Shown piece after piece: positions 38,183 to 52,595 of a stretch of DNA of 64,000 nt. The stretch lies in contig JADNRZ010000002.1 of the NCBI GenBank assembly GCA_015501605.1, positions 2,046,001-2,110,000 of the forward strand, written 5' to 3'. The translations under genes and the position numbers were made by a program. Position 1 is the first letter of the stretch. Each line of letters starts with the position of its first letter. Origin of the DNA: Panaeolus papilionaceus (Eukaryota > Basidiomycota > Agaricomycetes > Agaricales). The notes below the pieces were generated by a model. It searched no databases. It was not told the origin of the DNA and worked only from the letters and a program-made list of their open reading frames with translations.

Positions 38183-41100
38183 ATGCCTACTTGTCGTCGC
38201 AAGCGCGTCGTCCTCACCGAGCCTTCGGAGCCTCTACTCCAGGCACTAAAGACCGATCCTCATAGACAAGTCTTTTATCTTCACCAGACAGGCGAAATAT
38301 TCGAAACCTATGAGTCAGTTCATGTTCAAACACCACCTTAACACGTTACATCCTAACACTCCTTTCAATCAGAGCATATGCTGCTAGAATGTCTTTTTAC
38401 CGACTCAGGCAATTCCAATGCGAGGTAACTGGAAAGAGCGGGCTTGATTATTTTCAGGCAGTGGAAAGCGAGAGGCAAGAAGCCCGAACATTGCATTCCA
38501 GGTTTCCAGAACCTCTCAAACCAGCAGTTCTCAAAGCAGTCCAATGGCGTTCGTCTTTTACTCCCTTCTTTTTGCATTCATGTTGTGGTCTGACTGCCAC
38601 CTTGCCCGCCCTTGTTTACAGAGGTCATGGGACGACTGGACCACCTCGTAGAAGCTGTGTATGAACGGTTCAAGGATCGTTATTTCCCCGCAGAAAGTAT
38701 GTCATAATATATCTTGCTAACCAAAGGACGTCATTTACTCAAGTTCTGAAAATCTCTGGTTTTCTCTTTACTTCAGAGGTTGTTGTTGACCTCGCTGGGG
38801 TTAAGTAGGTTTGTTCTATGTTTCTCCTGAATGATTTCTCATTCCACCGTTAGATTCTTAGCACGAGTTGAAAAAGTGTACCCTCCCAAGTATAATGCCG
38901 ACGCGAACGCTCGAGACGCTCATATGGATCCCGCCTCCTCTTCAACTCTTGAAGATGAACCCCCGCACGTCGTCGGCGGCGATCTCAAAACTCCATTGCA
39001 GGAGGCAAATGCAAACGACAATCCCGCCCTCTATTATTACTGGGTTCACCTCATAGAATTGGAACGCGACAAGAGTCACGAGAAAGGAAAGAGTTCAGTC
39101 AAAATTACAGAAGCAGACAAGAGATTAGTTGGAAGCCTCATTGAAGTGCAATGCGGTATGATGAGGTTAGTGTACATCTTCTGGTATCAACAATCTTCAA
39201 CTCATAACATGTATTTCAGTCGTGACCGTTTATCCTTTTCGAAATCAATTCTTCGCCGGTTTATTCGTGACTGCGTAGATCGAGACGCTGCAGTCGCTTC
39301 CCCTTGGACAGTGAAGCCACCCATTGCCAGACACTATGGAGTCGATACAGTAATGCCGGAAGAGACTCGTCAAGGAGTTGAGAATATCAAGAAGGGTGAG
39401 ATCGACAAAAGGAAGAAAGCTTGGGAGGACAAGGAAGGTCCACCGATCAAGAAGCAAAAGAAGATGACTGCAGCGCAGGAAGAGAAGAGTGAGCTATTGA
39501 TTTTTTTCTGTGATCGAGCAACTAATTTGCTGATCATCAGTGCGCAATTTGGCGATTGCAGCTGAAAAAAAGGAACGAGAAGCTCGCGAGAAAAGTGAAA
39601 AACAACGACTTGCCAAAGAAGAAGCGGAGCGGCTTGCAGCAGAGAAAAAGAAAAAGAAACCTGTTCGATACCCTACCGAAGATCTGGACATACGTATGTC
39701 GGACAAGGACAAAAAAGCAGGAATGAGGGTCATGCGTCCTTTGGCTAATAGAGCCTGCCTTCCTTTCAATGATGTACCCAGTGTATTTGAAGCTTTCCTG
39801 ATGACATGGAATTTCCTGGTGGTCTACGGGTAATTTTTTCTCGCAATCTACATAAAGTGGTTATAACACTGATACAAAAAAACATAGACAGCCACTTCAT
39901 TTATCAACTTTTACTCTGGACGAATTCGAACATGCCCTGCGTCATACAGCAGTTGACCAGCCCTGCCCCTTACTCGCTGAAGTGCACTCTACCTTGATCT
40001 ACAATCTGAGGACTGTATCATTCGTACGGCATAGTGCCATCATCCATATGTTGAAGAAAAAGGAAGAGGCAGAGGCCAGCGATGCATCGGATTCTGTTTT
40101 GGGGGTCAGCGTTGACGATCTGACGACTGCTATGGCTGACGTTGGTAACAACTGGGAGCGTGTGCCACTACGCCACGCTGAGGGGCGCGAAGGTTGGGAA
40201 GAAGCGCTTGTCGGTTGCTTGAAAGACGTGAGTAACCTCTGTTTCTAGCCTAACTTTCCCTCACTAACATGGCCCATTGTAGCATGCAAATGGAATTAAC
40301 TTCACAAACATCCAAGAGATTCTAACAAAACTATTGTTCGCGCCTGCCGACGATGACGCTGAATCCCCACAAGATGTTTCAATGGAACCCACCGAGCCAG
40401 TGCTTTCCGTCGCCTCGTCGCCTTCAGAACAATATTATTACTTGCCACCTGAAGACAGAATCTGTATTCTGTCCTTCATGTGCAACCTCGCCATTTCATC
40501 AAAGTCCGTTCATACTCACATGGAGTCGTGCGAGGAACAATTGACCGCTCTTCGCAAGGAAAAGATAGAAGTCAATCGCCAGAAAAAACAATAGTACGTC
40601 GAACATCCTAATTCACTTTACCACTCGAACTAACACCGACTCTCTCTATTATAGTCAGGAGGAGATGGCAAACCTTGCAGGGGAAACAAAGGACGAAAAT
40701 TCCACCACGAATGGAGAAGATGTTGCGATGCAAGACTCTAGCGAACTCTCCGACGCCTCCGAAGCTTCTGAATCCGCTCAAACATCCAGCAAAAAAGGTT
40801 CCAAGGCAAAGGATTCTTTACGCCTGAAGGCTCATACCATTGCCCACTCTAAGGAAAGGGAGGCCGCCCGCGCCAAGCAAGCCTCTCAGAAACAAGCGAT
40901 GGCTGAGCACCGTCGACTAGACGAAGAAGTCAACAAGCTGGAGCGTCGATTGGAGAGTATCGAACGCGAATTCCGAAAACTTCTTGGGGGTGTTCGCGTG
41001 AAGCCCTTGGGCAGAGATCGCTTCTATAACCGTATATGGTGGTTTGACGGAATGGGTTCTGCATCATTGGTAGGAAGTGGTGGTATCGCGTTGTATGGGA

Positions 41101-41610
41101 CTGGGAGGTTGTTTATCCAAGGTCCAAGTGAATTTGACTTGGAGCTACTCCGAAAAAAACAGCTGGAAGAGGAGGAGGATATCGACGCTCGTAGAAGAGA
41201 AGAGGAAGGCGAAGAAGGTATGCTGAGCTCTGGAGAGTGGGCTGTCTATTCTGAACTTGAGGAGGTGAGCACCTGTTCCTTGCTTTTGTTGACAGTAGAC
41301 TAATTCCTTTGATCTTAGCTGGATGCTTTTGTTTCCTGGCTCAACCCCAAAGGTCATCGCGAACTTGCCTTGAAAACTGCACTTACAAAGTGGTGGACAC
41401 ATATCACCGGGGGTATGCGTAAAAGAATTGCAGTAAGATCCCTACCTCCTCGTTGATGCTAGTTGCCGATGCCATCCTACGCAGGACATTAACTCCAATG
41501 CAAAACTGCCTGACGCAAGGCGAAGCTCACGGAAAACCGCACTTGGATATGACGTTTCACGCGACCCGTATATGTTATGGACGAACCGCAAAGCCATTAA
41601 TGCCTCCTGA
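38183..41610 (+). CDS. ITC1/WSTF/ACF1-like subunit of an ISWI chromatin remodeller
   Basis: Accessory subunit that pairs with an ISWI ATPase to space nucleosomes. The start at 38183 gives MPTCRRKRVVLTEP. The WAC domain spans the first exons: FYLHQTGEIFETYE, AYAARMSFYRLRQFQCEVTG, LDHLVEAVYERFKDRYFP and FLARVEKVYPPKYN. A lysine- and glutamate-rich coiled coil follows (39420-39660). The DDT domain is PSVFEAFLMTWNFLVVYG-QPLHLSTFTLDEFEHAL. WHIM-type motifs follow: CILSFMCNLAISSKSVHTHM (WHIM1-like) and GRDRFYNRIWWFDG (WHIM2). The last exons give LDAFVSWLNPKGHRELALK and end TNRKAINAS at 41610. No PHD finger or bromodomain is seen, which fits fungal Itc1 rather than animal ACF1. About ten introns are needed. 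Confidence 0.88.
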
Positions 41611-42057
41611 TGAGCGAATTAATTCGCCTCGGTATGCTCAGAGCATTGTTCATAGTTTCGACTCTTTCTAGATCCCCGTATCGTTTCTTTCACAATACCC
41701 ATCCCTTTTTCGCAACATACAATGTAGTAATGAACAGATAAGTAATGAACAGCCAGGAAGATTCTGGATTCCTATTGGATGATGTAATTTGTTGTATCGT
41801 AAAGCTCGGTATTTCGCTTGACCTCCCAAGACTTCTCAACACCAATGCAGAAACATGAAGATAAGAGTTTCCTATCTGCATATAGGCCACTTTGGATCTT
41901 GCCACCGTGTCCAAAGCTTTGGATATGGCGTCCTTTTCAACTTCATTCTTAGACTCGGCGTCGAGCGCAGGTGCCAGCGTTAATAATAATATCCAATCTT
42001 GTCTGGTCATTCTCCTTATACAATTCACCCCTTTAAACTGACAAAGTTTTGCTTTAG
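41611..42057. other. Intergenic region with a minus-strand open frame of doubtful status
   Basis: 447 bases between the ITC1-like gene and the decayed transporter. On the minus strand 41690-42091 is open for 133 codons and includes LDAESKNEVEKDAISKALDT, which looks more protein-like than most shadow frames. It overlaps the start of the transporter on the other strand, has no recognised family, and its tail looks like translated non-coding sequence. It may be a small unannotated gene or chance. Confidence 0.25.
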
Positions 42058-44316
42058 ATGGCCGAGCACAGTATCTGGTTGTCGGGTCCACGGTTGCAGC
42101 TTCGGAGCCCTCAGAGCTCGAGCTTGAAGGTGATAAAGAATCACAAACGGTCGCGGCTCACCGTCTCTTTGAAGATGATTACGACTCTGCAGACGAAGAA
42201 ACGACAGGGCAAGTGTTTACCACTGGCAGATCTCGCGATGAGTTCACCGTAGGTAATCTCAACTGGGACGAAGATTATGACACCACGACCACAACCACGA
42301 CACCTTTTGCCCACCGAGTAATTCCTGGCTGGGAGGGCGGCGCCCCATTCAACCTCGTCAGTCGTATGAACAACGAATCGCACTTGCATGGCTGCTCCGG
42401 CCCCAACTCCGACAGCTTCCTTTCGAGATGACACCCCTTCTTTTCAAGACAAAATCTCTCTCCGGACAACCTTCAACACTGTCCGGTCGTAACGTTTTAG
42501 TTGCCCCACCAACCGAACCAACCGAATCTGCAGAACCCCACCCTCTCCAACGCCGCCTATCTTCGATTTCCGTCAAAGAAGACGTAACTTATAATTTCGG
42601 CGGACAGAGTACTTATGGACAGACGGTGCGTAGCCATTGCCCATCATATGAGCTACTGAGCTCATCGCATTGCCACAAAAGCTATTTAATTCTATCGCAA
42701 TTTTGCTGGCAATTGGGATGCTCTCGGAGCCCCTTGCCTTCGCATACAGCGGATGGATCACTGGAACATTCCTGATAATTTCATACGGATTCATCTCTTG
42801 CTACACGTAAGTCCTCAGCCCGATCTCACACCAGATATCGCTGACGGCATTCAGTGCAAAGATATTGTCTCGGGTAGTTTTGTCAGACCCCCGAATTCGT
42901 TCTTACTCTGATATTGGACGAAAAGCCTGCGGCCCAAAAATTACGCCCCTGATAAACCTGATGTTTTGCCTGGAACTGTTTGCCGTTTGGTACGCACCCA
43001 CCCTTTGAAGATGTGTCGCATCCGTTGGTATTGACCCAATTGACTTCAGCGTAATCCTCGTCACGTTGTATGCCGATTCACGACATGCACTCTTCCCTCA
43101 GCATTCTGCTAATACGTACAAAGCATGGGGCACTCTGCTGTAAGGCCGTTCACCTTGTCTTATGGGCCACGGAATCGTTGCTAACTGAACCCTTTGTTAA
43201 TTCAAAGCCTAATCCCGACCATGTTTTTACCACTCTCGTTACTCTCGTACACCTCACTCTTGGGGATTGTATCGACAATTTTGATGGTCTTTGTGATCAT
43301 CATAGATGGGTTTTCAAAGACTGAAGCACCAGGTAGTCTATGGAGCCCTGCCCCAACGGATTTTGGTATCAAGGAGATATATAAACTAGGCATTGCCTTT
43401 GGATTATTTATGGCCGGGGTATGACTTCTGTGATTCTACTTGGTATCCTGCTCAAACGTCTTCTGGTGGTGCTCCGGTCATGCCGTGATACCATCCCTCG
43501 CCAGGGACATGGCAGATCCAAGTTAGTTCGATGGTATGATCAACTGGGCCTTCGTAAGAATTTCCATTGCATGCATTTAGGTCTCTTCTAATCACAAGAG
43601 TTAGCTTGTCGCAACACGCATCTACACTATGATCGGATATGCTGGTTATCTCATGTTCGGAAACGGTGTCAGTGATGAGGTATGTCGTATTGTTCGTCTA
43701 TTTGTTTACAGGGCTTGCTCATTTCCTCTACACAAATCAGCATGGACCTTCTGAACACACCAGGGTATAATGCATTTCTCAACGTTGTATGCCTGTGGCT
43801 CCTGGTCCTCAGCCGCTGTACGTTCTAGCTTGTTATCGTCAAGATGACTTTTGTTCTTACTTGCACATTTAGGTCCAAATTTGCATTGAACACACAACCG
43901 GTGAGCTTTGCTTTCTTTAATATACAATGGGACAATACTGACTATGCTCCTAGCTCAACACCACAATCTCTATCTTGCTGGGAATTAGCGAACCACTTGT
44001 CACACCAGCAGAGCTGACAGTGAAGCCGAATGAGCTTTCAGTCATGGCTACTGGAACCTCGTCGTGTAGCACGAGAAAAATATTGGCCATATTGCAGCGA
44101 ATCCTACTGACGTTCATGATTGTGGCAACCTCCATTGTTGTGCCTGAATTTAGCTCTATGATGGCGTTTTTGGGTTCATTCTCAGCCTTCGTGCTCTGCA
44201 TCGTAGGTCCAATCGTGGTGAAGGTTATGACCGAAGGGACAATGGGTTTAATTGATGCAATTGGGTTGGTGGGCGGTGTGGTAATGGCGATCCGGGGTAC
44301 GCTTGCAGCATTCTAA
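42058..44316 (+). pseudogene. AVT1-like vacuolar amino-acid transporter, decayed
   Basis: Remains of an amino-acid/auxin permease-family transporter of the fungal vacuole (AVT1/AVT2-like). The N-terminal half is well preserved: TYNFGGQSTYGQT-LFNSIAI, IGMLSEPLAFAYSGW, IRSYSDIGRKACGP and VILVTLYADSRHALFPQHSA, then FLPLSLLSYTSLLGIVSTIL. After that the frame fails repeatedly. (1) The exon ending IAFGLFMAG has a donor at about 43419, but no AG occurs before SGHAVIPSLARDM. (2) TAG at 43524-43526 replaces the expected glutamine in DPSQFD. (3) The acceptor before ISMDLLNTPGYN is AA (43734-43735). (4) One base is missing near 43811-43816, so LSRC replaces LxPLSKFAL. The N-terminal acidic region also lacks an in-frame start. 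The last exon (SILLGISEPLVTPAE to AIRGTLAAF) is open. Alternative splicing might rescue single lesions but not all. Confidence 0.78.
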
Positions 44317-44437
44317 CCTTCTTGAACCTTGGTGCTCTCATTTTGAACGACTATTGACTTATTTATCGCATACCACACAGCTAGTTTACCCGGATCACAG
44401 TGGTGCAATAACGAATTAGACAACCTCTACAATGAAA

Positions 44438-45369
44438 TTATGACTTTACGACGGAGTGGGCAAGAATTTTGGTGAGCTCTGTAGGACCAGCATGAGTTCG
44501 ATCACGAGTGAAAATAGAAATATACACGCACGGGGAAGCTTAATGGACTCTTGAACGATAGTCGCTTCAATCTGGTTGTCTGGGTTAGGTGGAACGGAAA
44601 TGACACCTGTCGTAGAGTCAATAGTCCAGCCCAAGTTTTGGACGTATGGTTTGAGATGGTTTCCTGATGAAGCGTTTAGAACTGGATGATATATTGCGCA
44701 AACATGGAATTACCTTTTTCGATGTCCAGGTATGAGCTGAGGCGCTCTGAACTGATTCTCGTGAAGGTAGCTCGCACAGCGCGAATGACGACTGTGCGGA
44801 CCGCGTTCTCAAAACCTGCTACTTCGACGGTATAGTTGTCCCTTAGCAACTCAAACTCGCCTGAACGATATGTGGACCAGAAGGCGGGGAATCTGCACCG
44901 ATAGAGGAGGTTATGAAGGGTTTTCAACAATGGAAGGACAGAGGGAATCGGATCTGGTTCATCAAGTTGAGTATTGGGTAGCCTTTCATCAAGGAGGGAA
45001 ATGCAGAGGTTAAAGTCAGGTTGGGGGGATGAAGTCAAAGCTTTGATGAGGATGTTGATGACTACGTCGGGGTTGTAGAGATCTGGGTTGAATTGATACC
45101 TGTTAATAGGTCAGAGCTGAAAAAAAGCAGATATTTTGTCACGTACAACTTGAGGATGGCTAGGTTGGCTAAACAATCGTATTCTTCACTTCTGATTTGA
45201 TGGTAAAGATAATCCTCTAAAATTCCGACATTGGAAGGGTTGTAGCGATCTAAAAAGCGTCAAGTCTGACTGAAATAGCTATTCAGAAGGATACTAACAT
45301 ACCAACGCCAGATACAAGGTCCTCAATAGGTTTGGGACGAGACGAAGGCGAGATCCACTCAGAAGTCAT
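44438..45369 (-). CDS. eIF3 subunit K
   Basis: Small non-core subunit of translation initiation factor eIF3 (PCI/winged-helix fold). The start at 45367-45369 gives MTSEWISPSSRPKPIEDLVS. A downstream exon reads DRYNPSNVGILEDYLYHQIR, then EEYDCLANLAILKLYQFNPD, the diagnostic eIF3k text, followed by VINILIKALTSSPQPDFNLC and LRDNYTVEVAGFENAVRTVV. After two further introns the winged-helix part reads NLGWTIDSTTGVISVP and EATIVQESIKLP, and the final exon gives QLTKILAHSVVKS with TAA at 44438-44440. Its ATG is 140 bases from that of the divergent WDR5 gene. Confidence 0.92.
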
Positions 45370-45509
45370 GATGGTTAGAGTGAAAAGTTGGATTTCACCA
45401 GACCAAACTTTTTTGGCGCACGTGGTCACATTTTTGTGGTATGCTGCGTTAAGCTACTAAGCTTGCACTGACTGCAACTTGTTCGCTTTCAGCTTGTTAT
45501 AATGTCCAT
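45370..45509. promoter_or_regulatory. Short divergent promoter between eIF3k and WDR5
   Basis: Only 140 bases separate the two start codons on opposite strands, so both genes must be driven from this short stretch or from sequences inside each other. No clear TATA box is seen. Confidence 0.5.
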
Positions 45510-46839
<1,330 letters not shown>

Positions 46840-46958
46840 CTCTTGGCAGTCTCGATGAACGTGGAACTTTCGACATGCTGCAGAATTTCGGTGTCAAACA
46901 CTGCCTGCACGCATAAAATGAATTAATATGGAGTCATTTTCTCAACTTAAGATTACGG

Positions 46959-48840
46959 GGACAATTCTATTTGTGAACCCCATCAACCCTCTATGAACCC
47001 TCGATAAACTTTCTTCGGCCGGAATTACGCCAGTTTAGAAAAACTGCGGACGGCCTGAACGGTAGTTAAGACTTAGCAAAAATACATAAATTATCTAAAA
47101 TCCCATTGGCCAGTGTGTATAGAAAAAAATTGACCTAGCCCCAGTCCCCGAGTCGAGTCCAACCTTTTCTTCCACAAAATTCACCTTACCTGAAGTCTCC
47201 TTATTATTGAAACTGTAACTATTCTCATCCCTCGTGTCGGGCCTCACTCTTCCATCAGGTCCCGCCATGTCGGATCCAGCCTATCTAGCCTACATAGAAG
47301 CGCCTGCCCATGCAATGTACACACAGGACCACCTCGAAAATGTCACATTTGAAGCTTCGTTTCAACTCTTCGGCGAACTTCCAAAGAGTTCCCCTCCAAA
47401 TTCTCTCCTACAGTACATGTTCACTAAGAAAGCGCCCGAAACGGGACACTCCAAGCATATTCAGCCCTGGGATGTATGCAAGAATGTACTAACCACAAAT
47501 TTGACAGACAGAGTATGCCGTTCATACGAAGAAAGAGGTTGACTTCAAGTGGGAAGTCGATGAAGAAATGGTAAGTCAGACAATCTACAGCACTGTCGTG
47601 ATGATTAATCGAGAAATATAGCAAACGATCAATCACTTCACGAACGACAATGCTTTACATATCAACGAAGTGGCTTCTTCGCCTGATTCTTTCAGGTGGA
47701 CAAAAAGCGCGCAGTCTGTATCGGGTTCAGCGTATCGGCACTACTACATTTCACATCCTTGCGATCCTTGAGAACGGAAACTATGTTTGCGATTGCTGTA
47801 TGGGCTCCAATGCAGGAATTCCATGTCGGCATTTTTTCCAGGTCATGCTCAAGGTCCATACAGTCAAGTTTAAAATTGGGTTTATTCATCCAAGGTATGT
47901 AACCTAATCTACTATAAAAGCAGTGAGCAAACATATATAAAAATAGGTGGTATAAGGATAATACCATTGACCCCAACACTATTCACCCTGTTGGACTGGA
48001 ACATCCTCTACATGCTCCAGAGCAACGTGCACAAACGAGCATTGTTAAGGTTGCCACCTCGACATCTAATCCCTTGGAAGTCCGATCCCAACTGTCTAAA
48101 TCCGACACGCAAACGCTTGATGCAAGAACAGTGTATCATGAGATACAAGGTGCCCTCAAATCCACCATGTCCTGCATCCAAACGAAAGCAGACCTTGACT
48201 TGCTGAAAGAGAAGTTAGATGTCATCAGGTAAGTGGTGGAGGACTGAGATTGAGAGCATTTGACATACCTTATAACCCATAGACGTGAAATGAACCTCGA
48301 AGACGATGAGTTTTCAATCCATGATCCCGCAGTCAGGTCCAAAAAAGACCGTCCACGTACCAGCCGAATCACTGGTCCTCTTGAGGGTTGTCCCCGGGGT
48401 GGAGGTGCTCGCTCAGCCAAGAAGAGTGGCCCGTTAGGACAGGGAGGGAAGTCTCGGAGTTGTGGTCTCTGCAACAAAACAGGTCGCAACCGTCTCACAT
48501 GCCCCCTGCGAACTCAGGATGAATGAAGCATGATATAATATGCATTGATAGAGTGTATTGGCGAAGAGGAAAGAGGGTATGGAGAAGGGTAAGCAAGGTA
48601 GACGGTTCGCGGTAGACCAGGTTGACTTGGTGGTAAAACAATAAAGACGACCATTTTGCGTTTACCTCTAACAAGTTTCGTTTTGTCGGAGCGGCTTTCC
48701 CACTGACAGATATTATTTATGTAATACAATTTTTATTCAATTCTTTAATTTCAATATTATACAATACCGGCCGTGATAACTTAGTCCGGAATGATGAACT
48801 GATGGTGAGGGTTTGATGGGGTTCACAAATAGAATTGTCC
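46959..48840 (+). mobile_element. MULE-like non-autonomous element, copy 2
   Basis: Same length (1,882 bases) and sequence as copy 1, as far as I could compare. Terminal inverted repeats are 46959-46986 and 48813-48840. The 10-base target-site duplication is AAGATTACGG, at 46949-46958 and 48841-48850. It lies between the end of WDR5 and the polyubiquitin gene, with its right duplication ending 193 bases before the ubiquitin ATG. Confidence 0.93.
47267..48526 (+). CDS. SWIM zinc-finger protein carried by the element (copy 2)
   Basis: Identical in every translated segment to the gene at 29025-30284, including the frame change upstream of the SWIM motif and the arginine in the C-terminal knuckle. 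Confidence 0.58.
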
Positions 48841-48911
48841 AAGATTACGGTATTCTGACAAATTATATACTTTCAAAAACGTTGTGATGACTGTAAGCCG
48901 AAAGGCGATGA

Positions 48912-50125
<1,214 letters not shown>

Positions 50126-50260
50126 TTCGATCATTCATGTTGCCACCGCTGGGGGGGGTCGACACTGTCCCGCGTTCTCCATACCTCTTGACATATACAC
50201 ATTTACATTCAGACATGATTTCGTTGTAACATTAGCCTCACGTATACATTCCCAGTTGGA

Positions 50261-51284
50261 CTATAATATGGTCGTCGGATTTGAGTCATCTCCAGTGACT
50301 TTCCTTCTGCGCTTTCTCTTCCTTTTGGGTGATGTCGTCTCTCCATCTTGCGCAGTACTCGTGTTAGCTCCTTGTAAACAATCGACTTTACGCTTGCTCC
50401 CTGCCTGTGGTTCGTGATATTGATTTTGGGCTTTCTGAGTTTGAATCGGTTCAACCGTTTTCTTCTTGACACTGAGCGGATTGGGGGCCTTTGGACCCTT
50501 TTTCTTTTTCATGGGAGACTCTGCTTGTTGAGATGGTCCAGCCAACGCAATATCTGAACCAGTAGCATGGAGTTTTTGTTCTTCGTTCTGCAGAAAGTTG
50601 ACCTATTATTGCCAGAAATTGAATCATAGCAACTCACGAGCATCTTTGCCCTTAATGTAATGTCGCTCGGTGGTTCAAGTACCATTACCGCCCTGTTCAT
50701 ATGTACCAGCGGGACTGCGGGAATGGAGCGAAGATGTGCGCGGAGTGGTTGGGATTGCGAAGCAACGACGTATCTGTGCTTGTTTTTGTCCCCTAATTTC
50801 GTTGTATCGATTAAAGTTGTGATGTAGTATCAATGTCAAAGCCCGTACCTATTACACTTGTGAGGCACTCGTCGCCTGCAATAGCCTCCCTGTGGTTGCA
50901 CCGGCGACGTTCGAAGGTTTTGGCTAGGTCGACGGCCGCTTGTTGCTCTCTACCCTGAAGATAGAGCTCATGTATACAGCATTGTGTGATCACTGAAAGA
51001 CAAGATGAGTTGTTGCAACGACTTGACAACAGAACCGATGCTCACTTGGTTTTACTTCGGCCTGTAAAACAATGCCCAATTGCTTTACCAATTCAAATTT
51101 CTGGGACACAGCCAGTTTACACATCTCGGAATCGACTGCGAAGATAAAAGCAGTGAGATTCAATGAAGTCATAAAATACCAAATTTTAGTTCTTACCAAG
51201 GGTTTGGTAAGGCTCCCTGAATCCGAATGACATGCAGTAAAGCTGCATGAGCTTTCGATATGCCTTTGCTCGTTTCTGCCTCAT
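50261..51284 (-). CDS. UTP23: UTP23-like small-subunit processome protein (PIN fold)
   Basis: Nucleolar rRNA-processing factor with an Fcf1-type PIN domain. The start at 51282-51284 gives MRQKRAKAYRKLMQLYCMSF then GFREPYQTL, the conserved N-terminus. Further exons read DSEMCKLAVSQKFELVKQLG, TQCCIHELYLQG, RCNHREAIAGDECLTSVIG, HRYVVASQSQPLRAHLRSIP and VPLVHMNRAVMVLEPPSD. The cysteine and histidine positions match the zinc-binding pattern of Utp23. The C-terminus is lysine-rich (KKKKGPKAPNPLSVKKK; SPKRKRKRRRK), with the family's PNPLSVKKK motif, and ends at 50261. It faces away from EMC7, with 167 bases between the start codons. Confidence 0.9.
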
Positions 51285-51451
51285 TATTAGGGATAGATGT
51301 TAAATGAATACAAAATCTATAAATCAGTCGAAGAGGTCCAATGTTTGATGATGTTTTGTTTCATGACGTTGATGACAGTCGAATACTGATCCTAGCCAAA
51401 CTCATTTTAAACCACACATAATCCTTCTCAAGGTTTTGGTTTGCAGCAAGG

Positions 51452-52467
51452 ATGCGACTCTCTTTTTGGCTAGGGTTATGGTATTGGTGCGCTCCTACTA
51501 CGAAATATTTTATCACCAAGACTGATAATTTTAAATAAAAGGGCGACTGTAGTCACTGCATTTGATATTGTTGGCAACATTGCGTGGAACGACATATGCT
51601 CGAGTACGCCCCGTATTCAGCCTATCTCCAATTATACACTTCAATGTCACTAATATGCTGTAGATATCTCTGCGCTTGGACAGGCTAAAGCTTCCCTGGA
51701 CAATGGCTTCATCACAGGCAGCGTAAAGCAGGACGGAGGGTTCCAACTGTTAGTCAGGCTTATGCCTCTCTGATTATAACTTCTCAAAAATTACATGCAG
51801 GACAGGTGTCCCGGACGGGAAATATATTCTAACCATAGTCTCTCATGATTACCTATTCGACCAGGTTCGTTTCTAGGTATTCCCTCTCTGCGTCAACCCC
51901 GCTAACTTTGAATTCTAGGTTGTCATCACGGTCAACGATACAAGCTCGACAGCAGATGTACGCCCTTACATCCCCGGAACACCAATGCACCCTCCTTCAA
52001 ACGTGAACCTCTTCTATCCCGTTGTGTTCATTCCACGCGGCAAAAACAATTACTATGTGCCTCCCGAGCAGTTCAACCTCGCCGGAATGTTATCGAATCC
52101 TATGATGTTGTTGATGATTGGTGGTGCCGGAATGATGCTTGCTATGCCATATATTATTGTGAGATTGCCCTCAAGTTTTTTCACATTTTATTGATGCTCT
52201 TGTAGAAAAATCTTGACCCAGAAGCACTGGAAGAGTTGAAAGAACAGCAAAACAAAATGAGTGGTCTTCAACAAGCGTTGCAAAGTGGTGACATTAAATC
52301 AGGGTAAGCTACCAAAGCATATCATCACATATACAAATGATTTGACGGTATATACCAGAATATCCGCAATTATGACTGCGGCAGATGATGCAAACCAGAC
52401 CCCATCGTCCAGTAGGGCAGGCACACCCGCCAGAGGTCGGGGGCCCAGTAAGAAAGCAAAGAGGTAG
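51452..52467 (+). CDS. EMC7: EMC7-like subunit of the ER membrane protein complex
   Basis: Subunit of the EMC insertase with a lumenal beta-sandwich. A 35-base first exon (51452-51486, MRLSFWLGLWYW) plus the next exon from 51542 makes a signal peptide, MRLSFWLGLWYWATVVTAFD. Then IVGNIAWNDICS splices to NISALGQAKASLDNGFITGS, then to TGVPDGKYILTIVSHDYLFD and on to VVITVNDTSSTADVRPYIPG, the beta-sandwich. PPSNVNLFYPVVFIPRGKNN leads to the membrane helix NPMMLLMIGGAGMMLAMPYI. The cytosolic tail contains KNLDPEALEELKEQQNKM and a basic end (GRGPSKKAKR). Family match is clear from the PDG-Y-V-H-D-Y-F pattern and the helix. The signal-peptide exon is inferred by splicing. Confidence 0.86.
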
Positions 52468-52595
52468 TTCTTCTCGTATCCCATTAAATATGACTATAAA
52501 GACTTAGAAAAACTCATTTGTGGGAAATCGGACACGATTGTTGGTTCGCTGGGATATTGCAAAGCACTACGCAGCACGGAGTTGCTATTGTAGCA

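Noticed and set aside
43522..43606. TAG in the AVT1-like gene as part of an intron starting GTTAGT at 43522
   Set aside because: Removing it would delete the conserved FDGMINWAF segment, which is still readable just after the TAG. It would also leave the other three lesions unexplained.
42058..44316. Repeat-induced point mutation as the cause of transporter decay
   Set aside because: Two lesions are C-to-T or G-to-A changes, but one is a base loss and the gene is not heavily mutated elsewhere. The nearby identical elements show no such mutations either.
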